DNA from: Janthinobacterium sp. UMAB-56
GTDB lineage: Bacteria; Pseudomonadota; Gammaproteobacteria; Burkholderiales; Burkholderiaceae_D
NCBI RefSeq assembly: GCF_900095265.1
Contig: NZ_LT607660.1
Coordinates: forward strand, 44,348 to 108,347
Direction: 5' to 3'
DNA: 64,000 nucleotides
In this document: one piece after another, positions 1 to 7,514 of the stretch
Position numbering within the stretch: position 1 is the stretch's first letter
Layout of the letters: each line of letters starts with the position of its first letter
Program-made: the position numbers and the translations under genes
The notes under the pieces: model-generated
The model's database searches: none
Seen by the model: only the letters and a program-made list of their open reading frames with translations
What the model was told of the DNA's origin: nothing

Positions 1-70
1 CACCATGGGAACGCAATGTTGCGTCCGAAGGCGCTAGAATGTTTGCACTTTCACTTCTTTCCTGCCTGCC

Positions 71-1156
71 ATGAGCGACTTCGTCCAGATCTCCATCCGC
101 CACCGCACCGGGCACATCGTGCTCGACCGTCCGAAAGCCTTGAATTCCCTGTCGCTGGACATGGTACGCGCCTTGAACTCGGCCCTGCTGGCCTGGCGCG
201 ACGATCCGCAGGTAGACGCCGTCGTGATCCGCTCTAGCAGCGAAAAGGCCCTGTGCGCCGGCGGCGACATCCGCTTCTTTTACGATGCGGGGCTGGCCAC
301 GCCGCAAGGTGGCAGCGCCCAACTGGAAGATTTCTTTACGGAAGAATACGCTTTAAATCATTTAATTCATTTCTATCCGAAGCCGTATATCGCCGTGATG
401 GATGGCGTGGTGATGGGGGGCGGCATGGGCGTGGCGCAAGCCGGCCCTGGCAACCGCCTGCGCATCGTCACGGGACGCACCCGCATGGCCATGCCGGAAG
501 TCAATATTGGCTTGTTCCCCGACGTGGGCGGCAGCTATTTCCTGTCCCGCCTGGCCGGTCAGCTGGGCCTGTATATGGGCTTGACGGGCTTGACGATCAG
601 TGCGGCCGATGCCCTGTACACGGGCCTGGCCGATGTCTACCTGCCCGAGGCGCAGATGGGGGCGCTGCGGGCCCTGTTCGAATCGACGCCAGGCGAGGCC
701 TTGCCAGTGGCCATCAAGGCGCTGGCGGCGCCCTTCCAGGCCGAGGTGGGTGTTTCTGCGCTGGCCACGGCGCGCGCGGCGCTGGACCGCCATTTTGGCG
801 CCGGCCCTGTGGCCGCCATCATGGCCTCGCTGGCGCAGGACGACAGTGCGTTTGCCGGCAAGGCGCTGGCGGCCATGCGCCAGCGTTCCCCTCTGATGAT
901 GTCGGTGACCCTGGAATTGCTGCGGCGGGGCGCCCACCTGGGCGTGGCCGATTGCCTGCGCATGGAGCGCAGCGTGGTGCGCCACAATTTCGAACATGGC
1001 GAAGTGCTCGAGGGCGTGCGCGCGTTGGTGGTCGACAAGGACAATGCGCCGCGCTGGAACCCTGCCAGCCTGGACGAGGTCGATGCGGCCATGGTGGCGC
1101 GCTTCTTTGCACCCGTCTGGCCGGCGCAAGCGCATCCGCTGCGCCATCTGGATTAA
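71..1156 (+). CDS. Enoyl-CoA hydratase/isomerase family protein, probable 3-hydroxyisobutyryl-CoA hydrolase
   Basis: A 361-residue crotonase-fold protein of the long (ECH_2) type that hydrolyses 3-hydroxyisobutyryl-CoA in valine degradation. The oxyanion-hole segments are visible as LCAGGDIR (about 61-68) and MGGGMG (115-120). The segment MPEVNIGLFPDVGG (141-154) carries Glu143 and Asp151, with the same eight-residue spacing as the catalytic Glu/Asp pair of human HIBCH. Length fits the hydrolase group (340-390) better than ordinary hydratases (about 260). The ATG at 71 lacks an obvious Shine-Dalgarno sequence. The gene runs convergently into rapZ with no gap. A long-chain enoyl-CoA hydratase role cannot be excluded. 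Confidence 0.85.
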   Translation: MSDFVQISIRHRTGHIVLDRPKALNSLSLDMVRALNSALLAWRDDPQVDAVVIRSSSEKALCAGGDIRFFYDAGLATPQGGSAQLEDFFTEEYALNHLIHFYPKPYIAVMDGVVMGGGMGVAQAGPGNRLRIVTGRTRMAMPEVNIGLFPDVGGSYFLSRLAGQLGLYMGLTGLTISAADALYTGLADVYLPEAQMGALRALFESTPGEALPVAIKALAAPFQAEVGVSALATARAALDRHFGAGPVAAIMASLAQDDSAFAGKALAAMRQRSPLMMSVTLELLRRGAHLGVADCLRMERSVVRHNFEHGEVLEGVRALVVDKDNAPRWNPASLDEVDAAMVARFFAPVWPAQAHPLRHLD

Positions 1157-2020
1157 CTAGGCGCGTTCGCGGTGGCGCAATACTACGCGTTCATTCGGGC
1201 CGAAATACTGCGCCAGCCGTTCCGCCATGTACACGGAGCGGTGCTGGCCGCCCGTGCAACCCAGGGCCACCGTCAGATAGCTGCGGTTGTCGGACTTGAA
1301 TGATGGCAACCATTTCTCGATGAAGGCGCGGATATCGGCCAGTAGTTCCAGCGCGCTCGGCTGCGCATCGAGGAAGGCGATCACGGGTGCGTCGCGTCCA
1401 TCGAGGGGGCGCAGCGCCAGGTCGTAATAGGGGTTCGGCAAGGCCCGCACGTCGAACACGAAATCGGCGTCCAGCGGTACGCCGAGCTTGAAGGCGAACG
1501 ATTCGAAGAACAGGGTCAGCGGCGCGCGTTCGGAGGCGACGATATCCTTGATCCAGGCGCGCAATTTGTTGGCGCTCAGTTCCGAGGTATCGATCACATG
1601 GCCCAGTTGCTCGATGGCCGACAGGCGCTCGCGTTCTTCCGAGATGCATTCGATCAAGGTGCGGCGGCTGGCGGGATTATGGTTCGGACGCAATTCATGC
1701 GACAGCGGATGGCTGCGCCGTGTTTCCGAGAAGCGCGCCACCAGCGCATGAGTGGTGGCCGTCAAAAACATGACCTTGACGTCGTGCCCCTGGTCACGCA
1801 ACAGGGCCACATTGTGCGGCAGGCTGGTCAGCGACTCGGCGCTGCGCGCATCGACGGCGACGGCCAGTTGCGGTGTGCCTTCATCGAGCAGGGTTTGCAC
1901 CAGGCTGGGCAGCAGCGCCGGTGGCAAGTTGTCAACACAATAGTAGCCGGCATCTTCCAGCACATTGAGCGCGACGGATTTACCGGAGCCGGATATTCCG
2001 GTGATAAGGACGATATGCAT
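1157..2020 (-). CDS. rapZ: RNase adapter protein RapZ (YvcJ family P-loop protein)
   Basis: A 287-residue nucleotide-binding protein. In E. coli its homologue binds small RNAs and directs RNase E to GlmZ, controlling glucosamine-6-phosphate synthesis. The Walker A motif GISGSGKS lies at residues 8-15, and the family signature GCTGGQHRS lies near 253-261 in the C-terminal RNA-binding domain. I chose the ATG at 2020 because it places the P-loop at the usual distance from the N-terminus; an in-frame ATG five codons upstream is possible. It is the last gene of a ptsN-hprK-rapZ series on the minus strand, but 284 bp with a double repeat separate it from hprK. Whether betaproteobacterial RapZ has a GlmZ-like RNA partner is unknown to me. 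Confidence 0.95.
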   Translation of the reverse strand: MHIVLITGISGSGKSVALNVLEDAGYYCVDNLPPALLPSLVQTLLDEGTPQLAVAVDARSAESLTSLPHNVALLRDQGHDVKVMFLTATTHALVARFSETRRSHPLSHELRPNHNPASRRTLIECISEERERLSAIEQLGHVIDTSELSANKLRAWIKDIVASERAPLTLFFESFAFKLGVPLDADFVFDVRALPNPYYDLALRPLDGRDAPVIAFLDAQPSALELLADIRAFIEKWLPSFKSDNRSYLTVALGCTGGQHRSVYMAERLAQYFGPNERVVLRHRERA

Positions 2021-2120
2021 AGGCCGATCATACAATAAAGATCGGCGCTGCGCTCCCGAGGCAACTATCTTTACAAATTATTGCAATTTTGGCTGCAGTG
2101 TTGGTTAAGAAAAATTCCGG

Positions 2121-2331
2121 GTGCAGCAGGGAATTCACGCAGCGTTGCTGCGTGCCTGCGCAACGGTTCGCCCTTGCAAGGGCGAACTCCACTGCAGACT
2201 AGTCGCCACTCATTGCCAACCGCTGGTGTAGCAGGGGTTTCGGAGAGCATTGCTCTCCGCCTGCGCAACGGTTCGCCCTTGCAAGGGCGAACTCCTTGGC
2301 AACATTAATCGCCACTCATGGCGAGTCGTTG
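2121..2331. repeat. 105-bp tandem repeat: covarying hairpin plus 22-bp palindrome plus hprK tail
   Basis: Two head-to-tail units lie between rapZ and hprK. Each holds an 8-bp hairpin with a 3-nt loop (2136-2154 and 2241-2259), the linker CCTGCGCAACG, and a perfect 22-bp palindrome with arm GTTCGCCCTT (2166-2187 and 2271-2292). The two hairpin stems differ at four base pairs and all four changes are compensated on the other arm, while the palindrome is identical. The second unit runs into the real hprK 3' end (2305-2331). The first contains a nine-codon copy of that end (2199-2225) whose seven base differences are all synonymous, including the stop (TAG against TAA). No U-run follows the stems, so these are not intrinsic terminators. 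Confidence 0.9.
2199..2225 (-). pseudogene. Remnant of a second hprK 3' end
   Basis: Read on the minus strand this segment encodes QRLAMSGD and a stop, the same nine codons that end the intact hprK at 2305-2331. The two differ at seven bases, every one synonymous (CAG/CAA, CGG/CGA, TTG/CTC, GCA/GCC, GAC/GAT, TAG/TAA). Upstream of this the similarity stops. A dead duplicate should also collect amino-acid changes, so the pattern suggests the remnant came from a separately evolving functional hprK allele, left behind after recombination. Confidence 0.7.
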
Positions 2332-3240
2332 CCGCTCCATGAACTCTTGCAAGGTATCGATGCCGCGCAGTTGCAAAATCGTATTGCGCACGGCCGCTTC
2401 GAGCAGCACGGCGATGTTGCGGCCGGCGGCGACGGGAATGACGACCTTGCGCACGGGCAATCCCAGCACGTCTTCCGTGGGGAACAGGAAGGGCAGGCGC
2501 TCGACTTCCTCTTCCAGTGCGTTGCGACGCACCAGGTGCACGATCAGCTTCAGGCGCATCTTGCGGCGCACGGCCGTTTCGCCAAAGATGGCCTTGATGT
2601 CGAGTAAGCCCAGGCCCCGCACTTCCAGCAGGTTTTGCAGCAGGGGCGGGCAGCGGCCTTCGATCATATTCGGTGCGATGCGCGAGAATTCCACGGCGTC
2701 GTCGGCCACCAGGCCGTGGCTGCGCGAAATCAGTTCCAGGCCCAGCTCGCTCTTGCCCAGGCCCGAATCGCCCGTGATCAGCACGCCCACGCCCAGCACG
2801 TCCATGAACACGCCATGCATGATGATGCGCTGCGCCAGCTTTTTCGACAGGTAGACGCGCAGGAAGTCGATCACTTGCGCGGCCGGCAGCGGGGTGGAGA
2901 ACAGGGGAATGTTTTGCTCGTCGCAGATGGCGAGGATGTCGGGCGGGGTTTCCAGCCCTTGCGCGATGATCAGCGCGGGCGGGCCGCCGGCGATCAGTTC
3001 GCCGATCACGTGGGTGCGCGTGTTGACCTTCAGGCGCTGGTAGTAATTGATTTCCTGGTGACCGAAGACCTGGATGCGGCCCGGATGGATCAGGTTCAAG
3101 TGGCCCACCTGGTCGGCGGCCGACGAGACGTCGCCCGAGATCAGGCGTTCGCCGCCAGGAAAGCCGGCGAACCAGCCCAGTTGCAGACTTTCACGATTAT
3201 CGTCGTACAGGCGTTGTATCGTCAGCGGCGTTTGCAACAT
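2305..3240 (-). CDS. hprK: HPr kinase/phosphorylase
   Basis: A 311-residue bifunctional enzyme that phosphorylates and dephosphorylates HPr (PtsH) on a serine, linking the PTS to regulation. The Walker A motif GDSGLGKS is at 157-164, the catalytic-region histidine in MHGVFMDV is at about 142, and the family signature [10 protein letters not shown] is at 206-215. Length is typical. It starts 36 bp after the ptsN stop in the same direction, as usual in betaproteobacteria, and the purine-rich stretch GAAGAAG precedes the ATG. Its substrate HPr is not encoded in this window. Its 3' end forms part of a 105-bp repeat. Confidence 0.96.
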   Translation of the reverse strand: MLQTPLTIQRLYDDNRESLQLGWFAGFPGGERLISGDVSSAADQVGHLNLIHPGRIQVFGHQEINYYQRLKVNTRTHVIGELIAGGPPALIIAQGLETPPDILAICDEQNIPLFSTPLPAAQVIDFLRVYLSKKLAQRIIMHGVFMDVLGVGVLITGDSGLGKSELGLELISRSHGLVADDAVEFSRIAPNMIEGRCPPLLQNLLEVRGLGLLDIKAIFGETAVRRKMRLKLIVHLVRRNALEEEVERLPFLFPTEDVLGLPVRKVVIPVAAGRNIAVLLEAAVRNTILQLRGIDTLQEFMERQRLAMSGD

Positions 3241-3276
3241 GGCAGTCTTCTTCAGGAGTGGAGGAATACCTGAAGT

Positions 3277-3759
3277 TTAACCCGCCGCTTGCAGACTGGG
3301 TTGCCAATTGACGATGCGCGAATGCACGGATTTGGGTTCCGGGTCCGTCGCCAGCGCCGTGCGGAAGGCATCGTCGGAAAACATTTCCGCAATTTCCGAC
3401 AGGATTTCCAGATGTTGCTGGGTGACATGATCGGGAATCAGCAGGAAAAACAGCAGATTGACGGGCTTGCCATCGGGCGACTCGAAGGGAATCGGTTCGG
3501 CCAGGCGCACGAAGGCGCCCAGCGGGGCCTTCAGGGTCTTGCTGCCCTTGACTCTGCCATGCGGCACGGCCACGCCATGGCCCAGGCCTGTCGAGCCCAG
3601 GCGTTCGCGGGCAAACAGATTGTCCGACACGGTGGAGCGGGCGATGCCGTAATTGTTTTCGAAGATCAGGCCTGCTTGCTCGAAGGCACGCTTTTTACTG
3701 GAAACTTCCAGGTCCAGCAGGACGTTTTCGGGGGATAGTATTTTGCTAAGATTAGTCAT
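3277..3759 (-). CDS. ptsN: PTS IIA-like nitrogen regulatory protein PtsN
   Basis: A 160-residue EIIA-Ntr protein, a phosphoacceptor at the end of the regulatory nitrogen phosphotransferase chain that influences potassium and nitrogen responses. The phosphorylated histidine is in STGLGHGVAVPHGR (His67). The ATG at 3759 matches the family N-terminus (MTNLSKILSPEN); a TTG three codons upstream is an alternative start. It leads the ptsN-hprK-rapZ series. The rpoN and hpf genes that commonly precede ptsN are absent here, and queF lies upstream instead, so ptsN probably has its own promoter. Confidence 0.95.
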   Translation of the reverse strand: MTNLSKILSPENVLLDLEVSSKKRAFEQAGLIFENNYGIARSTVSDNLFARERLGSTGLGHGVAVPHGRVKGSKTLKAPLGAFVRLAEPIPFESPDGKPVNLLFFLLIPDHVTQQHLEILSEIAEMFSDDAFRTALATDPEPKSVHSRIVNWQPSLQAAG

Positions 3760-4093
3760 GACACTCAATGAAATGGTGCAATGCGCAGAGGGCTTGCGAG
3801 CCGAATTATAGGCCTGTTTCGGCAGCCTGTAACGCCAATTCTCAACAGTATACGCCCGCTGCGGGCGCAGTGGACGCTGCAGCCCATGTCGTCATCATTT
3901 TATTAAAAAAATAACATCCGGGTGTATCGGCTATTTCTTGATTAAAAACACGCGGCGCGCCGGTTTTTCCGCCGCCGAATGCCGATTTTCCGATTTTTCA
4001 GCGTCTTTGACATGCTCTGCGGCACTACTGCAACGTTGTTTTAAAACACAGTCAACATTCCTGTTGGCATGGTTTCAGCGTGTGGCGCCCGTG
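3760..4093. other. Intergenic region between ptsN and queF
   Basis: 334 bp without a convincing gene. It holds the candidate ptsN promoter, a short GC hairpin (CGCCCG-CTG-CGGGCG, 3853-3867) without a U-run, and an AT-rich stretch around 3896-3960. I see no tRNA, riboswitch or conserved peptide. Confidence 0.6.
3805..3833 (-). promoter_or_regulatory. Candidate sigma-70 promoter for ptsN
   Basis: On the minus strand a perfect TATAAT (complement of 3805-3810) lies 17 bp from GTTACA (complement of 3828-3833, four of six matches to TTGACA), about 46 bp upstream of the ptsN ATG. Spacing and position fit, but this is only a motif match. Confidence 0.45.
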
Positions 4094-4936
4094 CTACTGG
4101 CGCGCATTGCGCAGATTGCCCGGCATCGCTCCCGTGCTGAAGTTGCTGCGCCAGGGATTGATATCGAGGCCGCCGCGGCGTGTATAGCGTGCATACACGG
4201 ACAGTTTTTGCGGCTTGCACTGGCGCAAGATATCGACAAAGATGCGCTCCACGCATTGCTCGTGGAATTCATTGTGTTCACGGAAACCGATCAGGTAGCG
4301 CAACAGGCTTTCCTGGTCGATCTGCGGTCCCGCGTACTCGATCTGCACGCTGCCCCAGTCGGGTTGGCCCGTCACCAGGCAATTCGATTTGAGCAAGTGT
4401 GAGACGAGCTTTTGTTCCACGGGGGCTTCATCCAGCGCCGCCTTCAAGAGTAGCGGCGAAGGTGTGTATTGCGTGATTTCCAGATCCAGGCGGTCGAGCA
4501 GCACGCCGTCGAATTCGCCCATTTTCAGCTTGCCGAAATCTTCCTGCAAGGTCAGTTCCACTTGCACGGGCGCGCCGAAACCGTTCGACAAATCCTGCTT
4601 GAGCAGGGCCAGCAGCGCATCCGGGCTATCCAGCTTGGTCTGGTTGAAGGAGTTCAGGTACAGCTTGAACGATTTCGATTCGATGATGTTCGGCGAATCG
4701 GCCGGCGCGCTGACCTTGGCGATGGCCACCTGCGGCTTGCCGCGCTGGTTCAGCCACGACAGTTCATACGCATTCCAGATATCGAGGCCGAAGAAGGGCA
4801 AGGTGCCGTGCAATGCCAGTTCGTCGCGCTTGCCCTGGCGCGGAATGGGAAACAGCAATTCCGGCGCGTAATCGCTGCGGTAGGCAGAGCTTTTGCCCAG
4901 GGGAGACAGTTCGGCGAGGTCGTTGGTGGTGGTCAT
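4094..4936 (-). CDS. queF: NADPH-dependent 7-cyano-7-deazaguanine reductase QueF
   Basis: A 280-residue enzyme that reduces preQ0 to preQ1 in queuosine biosynthesis. It is the long bimodular form found in proteobacteria. The QueF signature IESKSFKLY is at 85-93, the catalytic cysteine is in KSNCLVTG (Cys186), and the His-Glu pair of the substrate site is in FHEQC (about 225-226). Start ATG at 4936. Only 43 bp separate it from the ilvA terminator hairpin, too little for a preQ1 riboswitch. No other queuosine gene is present in the window. Confidence 0.95.
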   Translation of the reverse strand: MTTTNDLAELSPLGKSSAYRSDYAPELLFPIPRQGKRDELALHGTLPFFGLDIWNAYELSWLNQRGKPQVAIAKVSAPADSPNIIESKSFKLYLNSFNQTKLDSPDALLALLKQDLSNGFGAPVQVELTLQEDFGKLKMGEFDGVLLDRLDLEITQYTPSPLLLKAALDEAPVEQKLVSHLLKSNCLVTGQPDWGSVQIEYAGPQIDQESLLRYLIGFREHNEFHEQCVERIFVDILRQCKPQKLSVYARYTRRGGLDINPWRSNFSTGAMPGNLRNARQ

Positions 4937-4979
4937 GGTAATGGCGTGAATTCAGTCAAGCACGCATGGTAGCTTAATT

Positions 4980-5009
4980 CCCCCAACGGCGAGTAGCCGC
5001 CGTTGGGGG
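4980..5009 (-). terminator. Terminator-like hairpin after ilvA
   Basis: A perfect 12-bp stem (arm CCCCCAACGGCG, 4980-4991, with its complement at 4998-5009) and a 6-nt loop lie just beyond the ilvA stop and before queF. On the minus strand it is followed by AATTAAG rather than a long U-run, so termination may be partial. Confidence 0.7.
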
Positions 5010-5016
5010 CTGATGC

Positions 5017-6552
5017 TTACCCTAGAAACAGCTTATACACAGGATTACTGCTTTCATCCCAGTAACGGTAGCCCAGGGTATCGAGGAAGCGGGCGAATTC
5101 TCCCATTTCATCGGGGGGCACTTGCAGGCCCACCAGGATGCGGCCCACGTCGCCGCCCTGGCTGCGGTAATGGCACAGGGAAATATTCCAGTTCGGCGCC
5201 ATGCTGTCGAGGAAGCGCATCAGCGCGCCCGGGCGCTCGGGGAATTCAAAGCGGTACAGCAGCTCGTCCTGGGCCAGCCGGCTCTTGCCGCCCACCAGGT
5301 GGCGGATGTGCGATTTGGCCAGCTCGTCGTGGGTCAAGTCCAGGGTCTTGAATTCGTGTTCCTCGAAGGTCTTCGCTAGCACGCTGGATTCATGCCGATC
5401 GGCAATTTGAATGCCGACGAACACGTGCGCGGCTTTTTCATCGCTGATGCGATAGTTAAATTCCGTCACATTGCGCGCGCCGATGAGCGAGCAGAAGCGC
5501 TTGAAGCTGCCCCGCTGTTCGCGCATGGTGACGGCAAACACGGCTTCGCGGAATTCGCCCAGTTCGGCGCGCTCGGCGACGAAGCGCAGGCGGTCGAAAT
5601 TCATGTTGGCGCCGCAGGCGATGGTGACCAGCGTCTGGTTGATGATGGGGTGCTTGCTCAGGCTGGCCCGCTCCACATAGGCCTTGGCACCCGCGATGGC
5701 CAGTGCGCCGGCCGGTTCCAGGATGGAGCGCGTATCCGTAAACACATCCTTGATGGCGGCGCAGATGGCATCCGTGTCGACGATGATGACTTCATCCACA
5801 TATTGCTGCGCCAAACGGAAGGTTTCCTCGCCTACCAGGCGCACGGCCGTGCCGTCCGAAAACAGGCCTACATCGGGCAGGGTGACCCGTTCGCCCGCTT
5901 TCAGCGAGCGCGCCATGGCATCCGAATCGACCGTTTGCACGCCGATGATCTTGATGTCGGGGCGAATCTGTTTCACGTAGGCAGCCACGCCAGCGATCAG
6001 GCCGCCGCCGCCGATGGCGACGAAGATGGCGTGGATGGGGCCGGCATGCTGGCGCAGGATTTCCATGCCGATCGTGCCCTGGCCGGCGATCACATCCGGG
6101 TCGTCGAACGGATGCACGAAGGTCAGCTTCTGTTCTTTTTCCAGGGTCAGCGCATGGTTGTAAGCATCCGTGTAGGACTCGCCGTGCAGCACGATTTCCA
6201 CGTGCACGCCGCCGCGCGCCTTGACGGCGTCGATCTTGACGGGGGGCGTGGTGGTCGGCATGACGATGACGGCGCGGCAGCCCATCCGCGCCGCTGACAG
6301 GGCTACGCCCTGGGCATGGTTGCCGGCCGAGGCGCAAATCACGCCGCGCTTGCGTTCCGCATCGCTGAGCTGAGCCATCTTGTTGTAGGCGCCACGAATC
6401 TTGAAGCTGAACACGCTTTGCATGTCCTCGCGCTTGAAGTAAATCTGGTTCTGCAGGCGCTGCGACAGGGCAGGGGCCAGTTCCAGCGGCGTTTCGGTAG
6501 CGACGTCATAGACGCGGGCGGTCAGGATTTTCTTGAGGTAGTCGATGTTCAT
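5017..6552 (-). CDS. ilvA: Threonine ammonia-lyase, biosynthetic
   Basis: A 511-residue PLP enzyme converting threonine to 2-oxobutanoate, the first step of isoleucine synthesis. The PLP lysine is Lys51 in SFKIRGAYNKM, and glycine-rich phosphate-binding segments follow (ASAGNHAQG, IGGGGLIAG). The C-terminal third carries the paired ACT-like regulatory domains of the long biosynthetic form, where isoleucine and valine act. The ATG at 6552 (MNIDYLKK) matches the family start; the frame stays open upstream but that part shows no homology. It is transcribed away from yqaA and ends at a strong hairpin. Confidence 0.95.
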   Translation of the reverse strand: MNIDYLKKILTARVYDVATETPLELAPALSQRLQNQIYFKREDMQSVFSFKIRGAYNKMAQLSDAERKRGVICASAGNHAQGVALSAARMGCRAVIVMPTTTPPVKIDAVKARGGVHVEIVLHGESYTDAYNHALTLEKEQKLTFVHPFDDPDVIAGQGTIGMEILRQHAGPIHAIFVAIGGGGLIAGVAAYVKQIRPDIKIIGVQTVDSDAMARSLKAGERVTLPDVGLFSDGTAVRLVGEETFRLAQQYVDEVIIVDTDAICAAIKDVFTDTRSILEPAGALAIAGAKAYVERASLSKHPIINQTLVTIACGANMNFDRLRFVAERAELGEFREAVFAVTMREQRGSFKRFCSLIGARNVTEFNYRISDEKAAHVFVGIQIADRHESSVLAKTFEEHEFKTLDLTHDELAKSHIRHLVGGKSRLAQDELLYRFEFPERPGALMRFLDSMAPNWNISLCHYRSQGGDVGRILVGLQVPPDEMGEFARFLDTLGYRYWDESSNPVYKLFLG

Positions 6553-6753
6553 AGTCTGCAAGCAAGTGATTCTGGGCCAGAAAGGGTCTGGAGCGTGTCG
6601 GGCGATAGCGGCGGCGCCGCGGCGGATAGCCTGGCGACAATAATGCTCTGTGGAACTGCGGGCGGGTATGCCTTTGCCGGTCGGCGCGGATTGTGCGGCG
6701 CCCAGGCTGCTGTTCATTATAATGGAGAGCCTTACTGCATCGCGAAGTGTTCC

Positions 6754-7245
6754 ATGATCGAATCCGCAATCGCCTGGCTGCTGCAACTGATCGCAGCGCC
6801 GGAAGTCGGGCTGACATCGGTCTTTCTGATCAGCTTTATTTCCGCCACCTTGTTGCCGCTCGGCTCGGAACCGGCCGTGTTTGCCGTCATCAAGGCCAAT
6901 CCCGCGCTGTTCTGGGCCGCCATCGGCGTCGCCACCCTGGGCAATACCCTGGGCGGTATCGTCGACTACTGGATGGGCTACCGGGCCAAGCAGGCGTTCG
7001 CCAAGGAACGCGACACGCGCTGGTTCCGCTGGCTGGCCCGCTATGGCGCCAAGACCATGCTGCTGGCCTGGCTGCCCGTCGTGGGCGACCCCCTGTGCAC
7101 CCTGGCCGGCTGGCTCAAGTTGCCGTTCTGGCCCAGCGTGGTCTACATGGCCATCGGCAAGTGCGCGCGCTATCTGACCATGACGGGCTTGCTGCTCTAC
7201 GTGCCCGATGGCGTGTGGCACCGGATTGGACAAATGCTGGCGTAA
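6754..7245 (+). CDS. yqaA: YqaA family inner-membrane protein (SNARE-associated/VTT-like)
   Basis: A 163-residue membrane protein with three to four hydrophobic segments. It resembles E. coli YqaA, with the conserved stretches SATLLPLGSEP, TLGNTLGGIVDYWMG, RYGAKTMLLAWLPVVGDPLCTLAGWL and GKCARY. The family is related to the DedA/VTT membrane proteins; its function is unknown. The ATG at 6754 fits the family N-terminus, although the nearest purine-rich sequence (GGAGAG) is rather far upstream. A TATAAT sequence at 6718-6723 could be part of its promoter. It is divergent from ilvA. Confidence 0.85.
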   Translation: MIESAIAWLLQLIAAPEVGLTSVFLISFISATLLPLGSEPAVFAVIKANPALFWAAIGVATLGNTLGGIVDYWMGYRAKQAFAKERDTRWFRWLARYGAKTMLLAWLPVVGDPLCTLAGWLKLPFWPSVVYMAIGKCARYLTMTGLLLYVPDGVWHRIGQMLA

Positions 7246-7514
7246 ACGGCACGAAAACGGAGCGTATTGCAACGCTGGTTTGCCCCATTTTTGGGCAGTT
7301 CGATAGTTTGCAGCACAGTCTGATTCTTAGCATTTTTGCGTCAAAAAAGCACTAATACTGGTTTTTTATTCATGCAATAGAAGGCTTTTCCATATTTGCT
7401 ATGGTAGCGGAGGAGGTGCTTAAACCTTAGGCCGCCTAAGGCTGTTCCCGCATGGTGCGGCGCAATAAGATAAAATGGGCCTTTAGGGTCCAGTCCACAT
7501 CGTCACCACACTCC
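7246..7514. promoter_or_regulatory. Intergenic region with palindrome before the FAD/Fe-S dehydrogenase
   Basis: 269 bp without a gene, AT-rich in its first half. It contains a perfect inverted repeat CCTTAGGC-C-GCCTAAGG (7425-7441), followed about 30 bp later by a -10-like TAAAAT in AATAAGATAAAATGG. A palindrome directly upstream of the promoter region of a metabolic dehydrogenase would fit an operator. No dedicated regulator is encoded nearby. Confidence 0.45.

Noticed and set aside
3853..3867. Hairpin CGCCCG-CTG-CGGGCG as terminator for queF
   Set aside because: No U-run on either strand; its role is unclear.
4937..4979. preQ1 riboswitch before queF
   Set aside because: Only 43 bp lie between the ilvA terminator and the start codon, and no aptamer-like pattern is visible.
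6718..6723. TATAAT as a full promoter of yqaA
   Set aside because: The nearest -35-like sequence (TTGTGC, 6691-6696) gives a 21-bp spacer, too long for a confident call.
6553..7272. Upstream extension of ilvA
   Set aside because: Open but not homologous; it lies antisense to yqaA. Start at 6552 gives the normal IlvA length.
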